64,000 bases of DNA from Vreelandella arcis (GCF_900103865.1 NZ_FNII01000018.1:1-64000), one strand, 5' to 3'; counted from the stretch's first letter, positions 38,040-47,674 are shown. The notes: generated by a model from the sequence alone, not told the origin. Program-made: numbers and translations.

Positions 38040-39206
38040 TTAACGGGCCAGTAGCGTGTCCATTCGGGCCAATGCCGCCTCCAACTGCGAGGCGGTGGTG
38101 CCAAAATTAAGCCGCGCAAAACCTGGGTGACCAAAGGCCGCGCCGTCCGATAACGCCACGCCGGCTTGATCAAGCAGTGCCGCTTGCGGCGATTCACCAA
38201 GTTGGGTCTCGCGCATATCCAGCCAAGCCAGGTAGGTCGACGCCGGCGGGCTCATCTCAACCCCCGGCCAGCGAGCCACCCGGTGCGCCAAGGTCTCACG
38301 ATGCTCACGCAACGTCCCTAGCAACGCCTGCCGCCATGGCTCTCCATGGCGATAGGCCGCTTCCGCGGCCACCAACCCCAGCACGTTACCATCGGGAAGC
38401 AGGCCCTTAGCAGCCTGGGCGAAACGTTTGCGTAGGCTGGCGTCGGGAATCACCGCGCAAGCCGTGGTGAGGCCCGCTAGGTTGAACGTCTTCGACGGTG
38501 ACCAGAGTGTTATAGTGCGCTTGGCCAACTCGGGAAAAGCCGCAACGAGCGGTCGATGGCTCGCCCCTTCGTCAAGCAGCAAATCGCAATGCAGCTCATC
38601 CGACACGACCCAGAGGTCATGGCGCTCGACAAACGCTGCCAACGCGGCCAGTTCGCCATGCGACCACACACGGCCGGTTGGGTTGTGGGGATGGCACCAC
38701 AACAGCAAACGGGTTTGCGGGGTCACCGCCGCCTCAAGCGCGCCGATGTCCAGCCGCCAGCGATCGTCGGAGCTGACCGGCGTGGCCAATGCCGCCTGCT
38801 GGGGTAGCCTGCCAGTGCGTTCGGCCACCGCCAGAAACGGTGGGTAGATAGGGGTGACCGTCAATACACCGTCGCCCGGCGCAGTCAGCGCCAACGCTGC
38901 CAGGTGCAATGCAGGCACCACGCCCGGCAACCACTGTTGCCAGTCGGCATGAATCGGCCAATCGTAGTGGTTAGCGCTCCACTGGCAAAGGGTTTCTGTT
39001 AACGTGGCAGGCACTTCGCCGTAACCATAAACGCCGTGCGCCACCCTTGCGTGCAGGGCGTCTATCACCGCAGGCGGTGAGCGAAAGTCCATATCCGCGA
39101 CCCACAAGGGCAGCACATCGTCAGCGTACCGGTGCCATTTTTGCGAAGCCCAACCCTCAGCAGGGTGGCGTCGCTCAACGGGCGTGGCAAAATCAAACAC
39201 CATCAT
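38040..39206 (-). CDS. MalY/PatB-type PLP-dependent C-S lyase / aminotransferase
   Basis: Fold-type I PLP enzyme of 388 residues. The PLP lysine is in LWSPSKTFNLAGL; the N-terminal FDFATPVERRHPAEGWASQKW and PLWVADMDFRSPPAV segments are typical of the MalY/PatB cystathionine beta-lyase subfamily. Likely activity is C–S cleavage of cystathionine or cysteine conjugates; an aminotransferase role is possible. ATG at 39206 or 39203 was preferred over a GTG three codons earlier. Divergent from a small unknown gene 23 bases away. Confidence 0.85.
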   Translation of the reverse strand: MMVFDFATPVERRHPAEGWASQKWHRYADDVLPLWVADMDFRSPPAVIDALHARVAHGVYGYGEVPATLTETLCQWSANHYDWPIHADWQQWLPGVVPALHLAALALTAPGDGVLTVTPIYPPFLAVAERTGRLPQQAALATPVSSDDRWRLDIGALEAAVTPQTRLLLWCHPHNPTGRVWSHGELAALAAFVERHDLWVVSDELHCDLLLDEGASHRPLVAAFPELAKRTITLWSPSKTFNLAGLTTACAVIPDASLRKRFAQAAKGLLPDGNVLGLVAAEAAYRHGEPWRQALLGTLREHRETLAHRVARWPGVEMSPPASTYLAWLDMRETQLGESPQAALLDQAGVALSDGAAFGHPGFARLNFGTTASQLEAALARMDTLLAR

Positions 39207-39229
39207 CGCTCTCACTTATTTAATCGGGG

Positions 39230-39673
39230 GTGCTCTTGAGCATGCCGCAAGATGACTTTTATACCAAAGTGCGCCAAGGATTACCCGCGCTGTTGCGCCA
39301 GTGGCGAGCGCTGGGCCAGGCCGATGCCGACCGTTTGGCGCTGATTCTCGCCGAAACGGCACGGGTCGCCAAACTCGGCGAACCCAGCGAGACGCCGACC
39401 GGGGCCACACTCGACGCCTGGAGCCAGACCCAAGACGAGGACATCCCGTTGTGGGCGCCGCGTACGGCGGTGTTTTTGCTCAACCAAATGCCCGCGCGCC
39501 CGCTGCCCGAAAGCGATGCCGAAGCCTGCGCCTGGGCTTACTGCTGGCTGCGCAACCGTCGTTTCGAAAACTTAGAAGAAGCGCAACTGGCGCTACCCGC
39601 GCACTTGCAAGCGCCCTTGGAAAGTGCCCTGGCCGCCGCCTGGCGTGATCAACAAGGGCTGCGTTTGGTGTAA
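39230..39673 (+). CDS. Small protein of unknown function
   Basis: A 147-residue soluble protein, Ala/Leu/Arg-rich and mostly helical, with many tryptophans (RQWRALGQ, TLDAWSQT, PLWAPRTAV, AYCWLRNRRFE). There is no signal peptide, membrane segment or motif I recognise. GTG at 39230 or ATG at 39242 could be the start. Codon use matches its neighbours and the frame is closed by genes on both sides, which supports a real gene. Function unknown. Confidence 0.6.
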   Translation: MLLSMPQDDFYTKVRQGLPALLRQWRALGQADADRLALILAETARVAKLGEPSETPTGATLDAWSQTQDEDIPLWAPRTAVFLLNQMPARPLPESDAEACAWAYCWLRNRRFENLEEAQLALPAHLQAPLESALAAAWRDQQGLRLV

Positions 39674-39781
39674 TCATTCGCAGCAAAACTTGACCAAGCG
39701 CTTGCTTGGGGTAATTCTGAAGCTCTTCATCAACCTTCTGGTTTACCCCACACGCTGCTAACAAGATTTAAGGATGGCGCC

Positions 39782-40189
39782 ATGTTTACCCGTACCATTG
39801 AACCGGCGTTTTACGACACCGACGCCCTTGGACATATCAACAATACCCGCCTTCCCGCCTGGTTTGAGCTAGCCCGCAACGACCTGTTTCGACTGTTTAC
39901 CCCCGACCTGGATCCCAAGGCGTGGCGACTGATTATGGCGCGGATGGAGGTCGACTACCGTGCTGAACTGTTTTACGGTCATGATATCGAATTACGTACG
40001 TATCTAACGCGCCTGGGTAACAGCTCTTTTACCGTCACCCAAGAGGCGCGCCAGCACGGCAAGTTAACCAATGTCGGGCATACCGTTTTGGTGCAGTATG
40101 ACCACCAGGCAAAATGCACCGTGCCCATCGAAGGCGAGTTGCGGGAAGCGCTTGCAGCCCATCTGCAAGAGGCTCCCGCCCCCGCCTGA
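39782..40189 (+). CDS. Acyl-CoA thioesterase, 4HBT hotdog family
   Basis: A 135-residue hotdog-fold thioesterase with the 4HBT active-site segment YDTDALGHINNTRLPAWFE near residues 11–29, where the Asp is catalytic. It resembles YbgC/FadM-type enzymes that hydrolyse short- or medium-chain acyl-CoA. Good ribosome binding site AAGGA seven bases before the ATG. First of a co-directional run of small genes. Confidence 0.88.
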   Translation: MFTRTIEPAFYDTDALGHINNTRLPAWFELARNDLFRLFTPDLDPKAWRLIMARMEVDYRAELFYGHDIELRTYLTRLGNSSFTVTQEARQHGKLTNVGHTVLVQYDHQAKCTVPIEGELREALAAHLQEAPAPA

Positions 40190-40228
40190 ATCGCTACGCC
40201 CCGGTAACGGGGCGGCTAGGAGTGCCTC

Positions 40229-40522
40229 ATGGCGATCCGCTACAATCTCTGGCTAGACCCGGACAACACCGCCCAACACCGCGCCGTGGAGGCCGACCTT
40301 GAGCGCTATTTTATGGAGCGTTTTGCTGACTATCCGCATATCCGCTTGTTCGGGGCCGACCCCTACGATTATGATGCGCCGTTTAATCGTCTTTACGATG
40401 TACTAATGGCGCGCGCCGCAGAATACTGTGAACGAACGTGGTGTTATGTGGCGTCACCGAAACAGCTCAATCGCTGCTTCTTTCGCGCCGTTGGCCGCTC
40501 CACCAAGTTTGTTCAGGAATAA
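40229..40522 (+). CDS. Small conserved-looking protein of unknown function
   Basis: A 97-residue soluble protein rich in aromatics and charged residues, with segments LFGADPYDYDAPFNRLYD and RTWCYVASPKQLNRCFF and two cysteines near the end. No known fold recognised. A TAGGAG ribosome binding site sits six bases from the ATG, and it is spaced 39 bases after the thioesterase gene, so co-transcription is likely. Function unknown. Confidence 0.65.
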   Translation: MAIRYNLWLDPDNTAQHRAVEADLERYFMERFADYPHIRLFGADPYDYDAPFNRLYDVLMARAAEYCERTWCYVASPKQLNRCFFRAVGRSTKFVQE

Positions 40523-40558
40523 CCCTGCACAACACGACTGCCTGCAAGAGACCGCCCA

Positions 40559-41080
40559 ATGGTGATTCGCACCGATCAAGCCCCCGACGAACGCCAATTG
40601 GCGATTATTACCCAGCAGCTTGGCCGCCCGCCCAAAGGCATTGAGGCTGTGGCCGCCGTGGATGGCGAGGACACGCCGCTGGTTTTGCGTATGGCCCCCA
40701 TTGTCGATGGCAAGCCTTTCCCGACGCTTTACTGGCTGTGCTCCGACGTGCTCAAAGTCGAGATTTCGCGTATTGAAGCCGTGGGCGTTATCAAGTCGCT
40801 GGAACAGCAGCTACAGGACGATCCCGACTTCCTCGCCGCCTACCAGCAAAGCCATCGCGACTACGTTGACGCACGCTGGACACTGATGAGCGACGCCCAG
40901 CGCGCCGAGGTGGATCAGCTCGGCTACCGAAAGGTGCTCACCGAGCGCGGCATTGGCGGCATTAGTAATTGGCACCAGGTACGCTGCCTACACACCCAGT
41001 ACGCGCACCACCTGTGCGGCCACAATGTCATCGGCCAATGGCTGGATACACACCATCAGGTTCATGCCTGCCTGCCCTAA
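40559..41080 (+). CDS. DUF501 family protein
   Basis: A 173-residue protein resembling the DUF501 family: starts with RQLGRPPKGIEAVAA, a feature typical of the family, and ends with a Cys/His-rich stretch (VRCLHTQYAHHLCGHNVIGQWL) that may bind metal. In actinobacteria DUF501 genes often sit near ppx/enolase genes; that context is absent here. Soluble, function unknown. Lies 36 bases after the preceding small gene. Confidence 0.75.
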   Translation: MVIRTDQAPDERQLAIITQQLGRPPKGIEAVAAVDGEDTPLVLRMAPIVDGKPFPTLYWLCSDVLKVEISRIEAVGVIKSLEQQLQDDPDFLAAYQQSHRDYVDARWTLMSDAQRAEVDQLGYRKVLTERGIGGISNWHQVRCLHTQYAHHLCGHNVIGQWLDTHHQVHACLP

Positions 41081-41142
41081 CGCGCCAGCGCTACTAAGGG
41101 CTGGCCGCCCATTGTTACCCCTCACCGTAAGGAACTCGAGTG

Positions 41143-41685
41143 ATGTCTAGAATTTGCGTTTACCTTGGCTCACGGACGGGTGAAAGCCCGGCTTTTCGTC
41201 ACGCCGCCCACGACCTTGGCCACACCCTGGCCGCCCGTGGCCATACGCTGGTCTATGGCGGCGCACGGGTGGGATTGATGGGCGAATTGGCTAACGCCGC
41301 ACTGGAAGCGGGAGGCGAGGTGATTGGCGTCATGCCGGATCAACTGGTGGAGCGCGAACAAGCCCACTTTGGCCTGACCGAGCTGATCCGCGTGCCCAAC
41401 ATGCACGAACGCAAGGCCACCATGGCAGACAACGCCGATGGCTTCATCGCCCTGCCGGGGGGTATTGGCACTTTTGAAGAATTGTTTGAAATCTGGACCT
41501 GGGGCTACCTGGGGCTGCACGACAAGCCGCTGGGGCTGCTCAACGTAGAGGGCTTTTACGCGCCGTTGTTGACGTTTTTAACCAGCACGGTGCAGCACGG
41601 CTTTATGTCACAGGCAACACGGAACATGCTGCTCGACGCCGAGACGTCGGGCGCCTTGCTTGATGCCCTGACAGCCGCCCGCTAG
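41143..41685 (+). CDS. LOG family nucleoside 5′-monophosphate phosphoribohydrolase
   Basis: Rossmann-fold protein of 180 residues with the LOG signature PGGIGTFEELFEIWTW and the nearby EMHERK-type arginine/glutamate segment (PNMHERKATM). Members cleave cytokinin riboside monophosphates or AMP/purine nucleotides to free base and ribose 5-phosphate. ATG at 41143 was chosen; a GTG one codon earlier is possible. Confidence 0.92.
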   Translation: MSRICVYLGSRTGESPAFRHAAHDLGHTLAARGHTLVYGGARVGLMGELANAALEAGGEVIGVMPDQLVEREQAHFGLTELIRVPNMHERKATMADNADGFIALPGGIGTFEELFEIWTWGYLGLHDKPLGLLNVEGFYAPLLTFLTSTVQHGFMSQATRNMLLDAETSGALLDALTAAR

Positions 41686-41728
41686 TCGACGCGAAGCCAA
41701 ACGTTATTGGGAAGGGGTAACGACCTAC

Positions 41729-42241
41729 TCACTCACAGAGCAGGCGGGTGCGCTGGTAGGTCAGTTGCAGCAAACGGGCGTCTTCACCGGCACGGTGGCG
41801 GTGAATGCCGCTTTCGCCGATGACAGCTTCTTTAGTATCGCTCCACAACGCCTGCTGCGCTTCGCTAAGCAAAATTCTTAATGCTTCTAACCGAAAGCGC
41901 GGCAGCATGCCCGCATGGTGGAACAACAGCGAGAGCCAGGTATTGTCGTACCCCCAGCTATCGCTGTACGCCTTGCCAATGCTGGCCAGTTCATCGTTCA
42001 ACCATTGGGCTACCTGACGCACGGGATAGCCTTCACGTATCAGGCGCTCGCGGGCAATACCGTGGAGCAACTCGGCCTTGGGATCCCAGTGCGTCCACTC
42101 ATCGAGCGGTTGAATCAGAAACGCGCAGCTGGAGCCGTCGGTACGGGCGATCCCTACCTCAATCGGGTAGCTACCGCGTCCGAAACCGGACGCTTCAATA
42201 TCCAACACAGTCGGGAGCGTCTCGGACACAGACGGCCTCAC
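41729..42241 (-). CDS. DEDDh-type 3′–5′ exonuclease
   Basis: A 170-residue single-domain exonuclease of the RNase T/DnaQ superfamily. Motif I is DIEASGFG (Asp14, Glu16), motif II is in YDNTWL, and motif III is HRHRAGEDARLL, giving the D-E-D-D-h residues for two metal ions. It is shorter than oligoribonuclease and RNase T; the substrate is unknown. It converges on the LOG gene and is followed upstream by the Sel1 gene on the same strand. Confidence 0.82.
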   Translation of the reverse strand: MRPSVSETLPTVLDIEASGFGRGSYPIEVGIARTDGSSCAFLIQPLDEWTHWDPKAELLHGIARERLIREGYPVRQVAQWLNDELASIGKAYSDSWGYDNTWLSLLFHHAGMLPRFRLEALRILLSEAQQALWSDTKEAVIGESGIHRHRAGEDARLLQLTYQRTRLLCE

Positions 42242-42263
42242 TCACTAAAATAGGGGCGGCAAG

Positions 42264-42752
42264 TTATGCCGCAACACGTTCAGACGGCTGATGCACCAAA
42301 CTTTGCCAATAGGCCGCTTGATCGGCATCGACCGTTAAACCCAGCTCGCCCACTCGGTAAGCCAGCGCGAGGCGCTCAGCCGCTAACGAATGGCCGGATT
42401 GTGCCGCGCGCGCATACCAGGTGACCGCGTAATCATCGCGGCGCGGGTACTGCGCGCAGCCCTTCTCATAAATGGTCGCTGCCTGATACTGCGACTTTAT
42501 ATCGCCCGCATGAGCAGCTTCCATCACATAACGCGCGCCGCGTGCTTTATCGTGAGGCGACAAGCTGCGCTGAAGCAGCATATGGCCGTAAACGGAAAGC
42601 GCGTCGGGATGGCCCGCCTCAGCACAGCGCTTAAATAAGCTTAGTGTTAACCGCTGGGTGCGCGGCGAGCGTGGCAACAACCAGCGATTATGAAATAGCC
42701 GTTCCGCTAGACGAAACTCTAGCCGAATGAACAAAGATGATGCCTGTGGCAT
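42264..42752 (-). CDS. Sel1-repeat protein
   Basis: A 162-residue protein with two to three Sel1-like (TPR-related) repeats recognisable by spaced Ala/Gly/Tyr residues (AGHPDALSVYGHMLLQ; AGDIKSQYQAATIYEKG; SGHSLAAERLALAYRVG). No signal peptide is obvious. Such repeats mediate protein contacts. It lies 22 bases before the exonuclease gene and is probably co-transcribed with it. Confidence 0.82.
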   Translation of the reverse strand: MPQASSLFIRLEFRLAERLFHNRWLLPRSPRTQRLTLSLFKRCAEAGHPDALSVYGHMLLQRSLSPHDKARGARYVMEAAHAGDIKSQYQAATIYEKGCAQYPRRDDYAVTWYARAAQSGHSLAAERLALAYRVGELGLTVDADQAAYWQSLVHQPSERVAA

Positions 42753-43002
42753 GGCAAACGACTCTGCCTGTTTGTTGAAACATTGGGCTAGCCGTCACTC
42801 CCTATGAGACAACCAACCACGCGATAAACCGGCCCTTAGCCGGTCAATGGGCTGGCAAGCATACGCCTGCCATGGCGGGGACTCAACCCCTCTGATTTGC
42901 TGCTTGGCGAGCGCCTCGCTAACATGCCCAACAAACCTCGACGCGATGCGCTGAAATTGCCGTGCATCCCGTTTTTAATTGTGCTCATGCAAGGAGAAAA
43001 CG

Positions 43003-44034
43003 ATGCAAACGCGACCGCTGGGTAGAACGGGCATGGAAGTCAGCCGACTCTGTCTTGGCACCATGACGTATGGCGAACAAAATAGCGAAGCCGACGCCCA
43101 CGAGCAGCTTGATCGCGCCGTCGCCTTCGGTATCAATTTTATTGATACCGCCGAAATGTACCCGGTACCGCCCAAAGCGGATACTCAAGGGCTAACCGAG
43201 CGCTATGTAGGTAGCTGGCTCAAGCAGCGCGGCGCCCGCGACGACGTGATTATCGCCAGCAAGGCCGCCGGTCCCGGCCTGGATCATATTCGTGGCGGGC
43301 CGCGCCTGACGCGCGACCATCTCTTCAAGGCGGTCGACGCAAGCCTTGAGCGCTTACAAACTGACTACATCGACCTTTATCAGTTGCACTGGCCTGATCG
43401 CAGCACCAACTTTTTCGGCAAGCTGGGCTATGTGCATAACGAAGAGGAAGACGCCACGCCGCTGGAAGAGACCTTAAGCGCGCTGAAAGAGCTGGTCGAC
43501 GCTGGTAAAATCCGCGCTATTGGCCTGTCGAACGACACCCCCTGGGGCACCATGCGCGCCCTGCAGCTTGCCGAACAGCTCGACCTGCCGCGGGTTGCGT
43601 CGATCCAAAATCCCTACAACCTGCTCAACCGCTCGTTTGAAGTGGGCCTCGCCGAAATTGCCCACCGTGAAGACGTCGGGCTACTCGCCTATTCGCCGCT
43701 GGGCTTTGGCGTGCTGTCGGGCAAATACCTGAATGGCGCGAAGCCGCCCAATGGCCGCCTGACGCTATTCGAGCGCTTCAAGCGCTATACCTCGCCGGAA
43801 GCCGAAGCCGCTACCCATGCCTACGTTGCGCTAGCCCGAGACTACGGCCTCGACCCCGCGCAAATGGCGCTGGCCTTTGTCAACACGCGCAGTTTCTTGA
43901 CCAGCAACATCATCGGCGCCACCACCATGGAGCAGTTGGAAAGCAACTTAGCCAGCGAAAGCCTTAAGCTTGACGACGACCTGCTGGAAGCGATCGAAGA
44001 TATTCATCGCCGCATGCCCAACCCTTGCCCTTAA
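43003..44034 (+). CDS. tas: NADP(H)-dependent aldo/keto reductase Tas
   Basis: TIM-barrel oxidoreductase of 343 residues. The AKR tetrad is recognisable: Asp and Tyr in FIDTAEMYPVPP, Lys in IIASKAAGPG and His in LYQLHWPDR. The N-terminus MQTRPLGRTGMEVSRLCLG and the PVPPKADTQGLTE insertion are typical of Tas. AAGGAG lies seven bases upstream of the ATG. The physiological substrate is unknown. Confidence 0.92.
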   Translation: MQTRPLGRTGMEVSRLCLGTMTYGEQNSEADAHEQLDRAVAFGINFIDTAEMYPVPPKADTQGLTERYVGSWLKQRGARDDVIIASKAAGPGLDHIRGGPRLTRDHLFKAVDASLERLQTDYIDLYQLHWPDRSTNFFGKLGYVHNEEEDATPLEETLSALKELVDAGKIRAIGLSNDTPWGTMRALQLAEQLDLPRVASIQNPYNLLNRSFEVGLAEIAHREDVGLLAYSPLGFGVLSGKYLNGAKPPNGRLTLFERFKRYTSPEAEAATHAYVALARDYGLDPAQMALAFVNTRSFLTSNIIGATTMEQLESNLASESLKLDDDLLEAIEDIHRRMPNPCP

Positions 44035-44072
44035 CGCCTGCTGATCGCATCAGTTGGGCTATCAAGCCTATA

Positions 44073-44092
44073 GCCTCGGCCATCGCCGAGGC
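44073..44092 (+). terminator. Hairpin between tas and yaaA
   Basis: GCCTCGGC and GCCGAGGC form an 8-bp stem with a CATC loop, 39 bases after the tas stop. Few T follow, so termination may be partial. Confidence 0.45.
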
Positions 44093-44093
44093 T

Positions 44094-44102
44094 TGGTATA
44101 AT
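44094..44102 (+). promoter_or_regulatory. Extended −10 promoter candidate for yaaA
   Basis: TGGTATAAT is a perfect TATAAT preceded by the TGn extension (44095–44102), 39 bases before the yaaA ATG. No −35 box is evident, as is usual for extended −10 promoters. Confidence 0.55.
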
Positions 44103-44140
44103 GCGGCCCATTACTTTCACGACGTCCCGAGGAACCCGCC

Positions 44141-44920
44141 ATGTTGAGCGTTATTTCGCCGGCCAAAACGCTGGATTTTGAAACCCCATCGACCACCCAA
44201 GACGTCACCCAGCCGGATTTTCTGGATGATAGCCAAGCGCTGATCGATATTCTGCGCGACTACTCGCCTCAGCAAATCAGCGACCTAATGGGCATCAGCG
44301 ATAAACTGGCGGGATTGAACGCGGCGCGCTTCGCCGAATGGCAGCCGCCTTTCTCGTTGGAAAACGCCAAGCCCGCCGCCCAGGCCTTCCAGGGGGATGT
44401 TTACACGGGCCTTGAAGCCGATACCTTCAATGACAGTGAGAACCGCTACGCCCAGCAGCACCTGCGTATTCTATCCGGGCTATACGGCCTGCTACGCCCG
44501 CTGGATTTAATCCAGCCCTACCGGCTGGAGATGGGTACCAAATTGCCTAATCCGGCAGGCAAGGATCTATATGCTTACTGGAAGCCCACGCTGACCTCGG
44601 CGCTGAACGCAGCGATTGCCGATAGCGGCTCAAAGGTGCTCGTCAACCTGGCTTCCAACGAGTATTTCAAAGCTGTCGACCCCCAGAAACTAGATGCACG
44701 AATCATCACGCCGGTGTTTAAGGACGAGAAAAACGGCACCTTCAAGATCATCAGCTTCTACGCCAAAAAGGCACGCGGCCTGATGAGCGCCTGGATGATT
44801 CGCAAGCAGGTCAACGACCCCGACGCGCTTAAAGACTTTGATGTCGCCGGCTACCGCTTTGACCCAGCCGCTTCCCAAGGCGACACCTTCGTCTTTAGCC
44901 GCCGCGAATCAGACCGTTAG
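44141..44920 (+). CDS. yaaA: Peroxide stress protein YaaA
   Basis: DUF328 family, 259 residues, the usual length. In E. coli YaaA is induced by OxyR, limits intracellular free iron during peroxide stress and has a DNA-binding fold. The family N-terminus [14 protein letters not shown] and the core motifs [20 protein letters not shown] and [12 protein letters not shown] are present. CGAGGA precedes the ATG, with a candidate extended −10 promoter upstream. Confidence 0.96.
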   Translation: MLSVISPAKTLDFETPSTTQDVTQPDFLDDSQALIDILRDYSPQQISDLMGISDKLAGLNAARFAEWQPPFSLENAKPAAQAFQGDVYTGLEADTFNDSENRYAQQHLRILSGLYGLLRPLDLIQPYRLEMGTKLPNPAGKDLYAYWKPTLTSALNAAIADSGSKVLVNLASNEYFKAVDPQKLDARIITPVFKDEKNGTFKIISFYAKKARGLMSAWMIRKQVNDPDALKDFDVAGYRFDPAASQGDTFVFSRRESDR

Positions 44921-44934
44921 GCTTGCCCAGGCAG

Positions 44935-45510
44935 TTAAAAAAACCGCACTGCCTTCCCCGCGCGGGGCTTCAAAAGCTGCTGGTGCACGGCGCTAAAAGA
45001 TGCCGTGTCGCAGCGATGGAGCCACTCGTAAGCTACCATATCCGCCGACACCGCCTGTGCACCCAAGGCACAGGCGCGTTCGCGGGCCATAACTGCTTCG
45101 TGACTTCGCCGGCTTGCCGTTGCCTCGCTTAGCCAATACACCGCGTAGCCTTCCTCTAACAGCCCCAATGCCGTTTGCAGCACACAAATATGCGCCTCGG
45201 TACCGCATAGCACGATTTGATGCCGTCCTGTTGCGCTTAGCGCCTCACGAAACGCCGCTTCTTCCGTAGCGGCAAAGTGGTGTTTATGCCATATCGTGGG
45301 TCGTTGCTGCCCGTCCAATAACACCGGTGCGGTACCGCCGAGTTTTTCCGGCATTTGTTCGGTCATCCACACGGGGATTTCCAACATATCTGCCACGCCT
45401 AACAGCCAATGAGCCTCGCCTATAGCCGCCTCTCCACCTTCGATCACCGGCAGCAACCCGGCCTGAAAATCGACCATCAACAGCAAACTTTTATCTCGTT
45501 GCAAACGCAC
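44935..45510 (-). CDS. Isochorismatase-family hydrolase
   Basis: Cysteine hydrolase of 191 residues with the triad Asp14 (LLMVDFQAG), Lys76 (WHKHHFA) and Cys109 (GTEAHICVLQTA). The cis-peptide GTE…C motif is typical of the YcaC/nicotinamidase-like branch. The substrate is not predictable. GTG start at 45510 with GAGGTGG six bases upstream. It converges on yaaA, 14 bases apart. Confidence 0.87.
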   Translation of the reverse strand: MRLQRDKSLLLMVDFQAGLLPVIEGGEAAIGEAHWLLGVADMLEIPVWMTEQMPEKLGGTAPVLLDGQQRPTIWHKHHFAATEEAAFREALSATGRHQIVLCGTEAHICVLQTALGLLEEGYAVYWLSEATASRRSHEAVMARERACALGAQAVSADMVAYEWLHRCDTASFSAVHQQLLKPRAGKAVRFF

Positions 45511-45718
45511 GATGCCACCTCGTTATTGTCTTTATATCAACCTTGATTGAAACAGGCGGCGCCCGGCGCGCATAGGCGTTAAACTATCCACCAGAACTCA
45601 CCACCAGAACGATCCACCAATACTAACCACCCAGTACTTAATACCGGTACTATCCAACCTTACGCCCCCATTGTATTCCCTTTGCGCCCAGCGGCGCTTG
45701 ATGACCTGGAGAGACACG

Positions 45719-46546
45719 ATGTTACGACAGTTTTTTGTCATGTTATTGGTAAGCGCGATGGGCTTTGGCTTGGCGGTTGAATCCGCCGATGCCCGTCGTC
45801 TGGGCGGCGGCGCTAGCAGCGGTAGTTTTTCGCGCTCGGCCGACCGGCCCGCGGCCACGCAGCAAGCCCAAACCAACCGTGACCAAGGCCTGGCCGGTAC
45901 GACAGCCCGCCGGGGTGGCATGGGCGGTATGCTAGGTGGCTTAATGGCCGGCGGGCTATTGGCAGCACTGTTCTTTGGCGGTGCCTTTGATGAGCTGCGC
46001 TTAATGGATCTGCTGGTCATGGCTGGCGTCGCCTTGCTGGCAGTAATGGCGTTTCGCGCAATGCGCCAGCCTGCACCTTCGCCTTCCGGACACGCCCGAT
46101 CCACTAGCACGTCGACTGCGACACGTTTCGAGGAACAAGGCAGCGGCGCGCCCAGCTACTTAGCAGGCTCGGCAACGCCGGAATGGTTTGATAAGGAGCG
46201 CTTCCTGAGCGGGGCCAAAGAGCATTTCATGACCCTGCAACGTGCCTGGGATAACAACGATTTCAGCCGCCTTCAGGAGTATGTAACGCCCGAATACTAT
46301 AACGTCCTGCGCGCAGAACGGGCTCAGCAGCCGGCCAATAACCACACCGAAATTGTGCGCTTGTTCGCCGAGCTGGGTGACGTTGCCGAAACCGGAGACC
46401 ACGCCGAGGCTACGGTGATTTTCCACGGCCTGCTGGAAGAAAACGGCGAGCAAACCGAGTTCAACGAAACCTGGCACTTAACCCGCACCATGCGCGACAA
46501 CGCGCCCTGGTATCTGCAAGGTATCGAGCAGAATCCGGGTGCTTAA
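45719..46546 (+). CDS. Tim44-domain membrane protein
   Basis: A 275-residue protein. The N-terminal signal-like helix (about 1–24, with ESADARRLGGGASSG after it) is followed by a Gly/Ser-rich segment, a second hydrophobic region with a GGMLGGLMAGGLLAALFFGG run and a further helix (about 75–120), then a Tim44/MRP-L45 NTF2-like domain (about 155–275). Such bacterial proteins are common in gammaproteobacteria; their function is unsettled. ATG at 45719 was chosen; the frame opens 16 codons earlier. Ends at a bidirectional terminator. Confidence 0.85.
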   Translation: MLRQFFVMLLVSAMGFGLAVESADARRLGGGASSGSFSRSADRPAATQQAQTNRDQGLAGTTARRGGMGGMLGGLMAGGLLAALFFGGAFDELRLMDLLVMAGVALLAVMAFRAMRQPAPSPSGHARSTSTSTATRFEEQGSGAPSYLAGSATPEWFDKERFLSGAKEHFMTLQRAWDNNDFSRLQEYVTPEYYNVLRAERAQQPANNHTEIVRLFAELGDVAETGDHAEATVIFHGLLEENGEQTEFNETWHLTRTMRDNAPWYLQGIEQNPGA

Positions 46547-46578
46547 CCACGCAGTACATAGCTGACAGCGTTAATAAA

Positions 46579-46614
46579 AAACACCCCGCTTTTTTAACTT
46601 AAAGCGGGGTGTTT
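46579..46614. terminator. Bidirectional terminator between the Tim44 gene and trpS
   Basis: AAACACCCCGCTTT (46579–46592) pairs perfectly with 46601–46614; T-rich and A-rich flanks give U-runs in both directions. It lies between two convergent genes. Confidence 0.92.
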
Positions 46615-46654
46615 GTATTTTAGGGCGTCGCCAGCACATAGGCAGAGATGACAA

Positions 46655-47674
46655 TCAGCTAAAACGCCCCAGGCCCACGGCGGCGCGTAACCGATCCATG
46701 GTCACAGCGGTTTCCTCACGGGCACGCTCGGCGCCGCGCTGTAGCACGGCTTCGATATGGCCGGGATCCTCCATCAGCTTGTTGTAGCGCTCGCGAGGTT
46801 TCTCCAGGTGAGCATTGAGATACTCAAATACCTGGTTTTTCGCATCGCCCCAGCCAATGCCCTCGGCGTACTGCTGACGCATGGCCGTGGTTTCCTCGGC
46901 GGAGGCAAAGGCCGCATAAATCTGAAAGAGCGTACAGGTATCGGGGTCTTTCGGCTCGCCGGGTTCCAGCGAGTTGGTTTTGATTTTACGCACCAGCTTT
47001 TGCAGCTTTTTCTCGGCCACAAACAGCGGAATCGTATTGTTGTAGCTCTTGGACATCTTGCGCCCGTCCAGCCCGCCGAGTACTTGGCTCTTTTCGTCCA
47101 CCACCGCGTTGGGCAAGGTAAAGTAGTCGCCTTTATACAAGTGGTTAAAGCGCCCGGCGATATCCCGCGCCATCTCAATATGCTGGATTTGATCGCGGCC
47201 TACCGGCACCTTGTGGGCGTTGAACATCAGGATATCGGCGGCCATCAGCACAGGGTAGCCAAACAACCCCATGGTGATGCCTTTATCCGGATCCTGATTG
47301 CCCGCCTCCTCGTTCTCCGCCACGGCGGCTTTGTAGGCGTGGGCGCGGTTCATCAGCCCCTTGGCGCACACGCAGGACAGCATCCAGGTCAGCTCGGGGA
47401 TTTCCAGAATATCCGACTGGCGATAAAAAATAGCGTTATCGGTATCCAACCCCAGCGCCAGCCAGGTCGCGGCGATTTCCAGGCGCGACTGCTGAACACG
47501 TTTAGGATCCTGGCACTTGATCAGCGCGTGGTAATCGGCCAAAAAGTAGAACGACTGTACGCTGGGGTCTTGGCTCGCCTCAATGGCGGGTTTGATCGCC
47601 CCCACGTAGTTACCCAGGTGGGGCGTCCCCGATGTGGTGATGCCGGTGAGAACACGGGTTTTGGATTGGGTCAT
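46655..47674 (-). CDS. trpS: Tryptophanyl-tRNA synthetase
   Basis: Class I aminoacyl-tRNA synthetase, 339 residues. The HIGH-like motif is TPHLGNY near the N-terminus and KMSKS is in [10 protein letters not shown]. It is the last gene of the minus-strand block, 77 bases after pilX, the place where pilY1 might be expected in related operons. Co-transcription with the pilins is possible but no evidence beyond spacing is visible. Confidence 0.97.
   Translation of the reverse strand: MTQSKTRVLTGITTSGTPHLGNYVGAIKPAIEASQDPSVQSFYFLADYHALIKCQDPKRVQQSRLEIAATWLALGLDTDNAIFYRQSDILEIPELTWMLSCVCAKGLMNRAHAYKAAVAENEEAGNQDPDKGITMGLFGYPVLMAADILMFNAHKVPVGRDQIQHIEMARDIAGRFNHLYKGDYFTLPNAVVDEKSQVLGGLDGRKMSKSYNNTIPLFVAEKKLQKLVRKIKTNSLEPGEPKDPDTCTLFQIYAAFASAEETTAMRQQYAEGIGWGDAKNQVFEYLNAHLEKPRERYNKLMEDPGHIEAVLQRGAERAREETAVTMDRLRAAVGLGRFS

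Noticed and set aside
45580..45625. Short direct repeat of CCACCAGAAC before the Tim44 gene
   Set aside because: Only two copies about 13 bases apart; could be chance or a binding site, too little to call.
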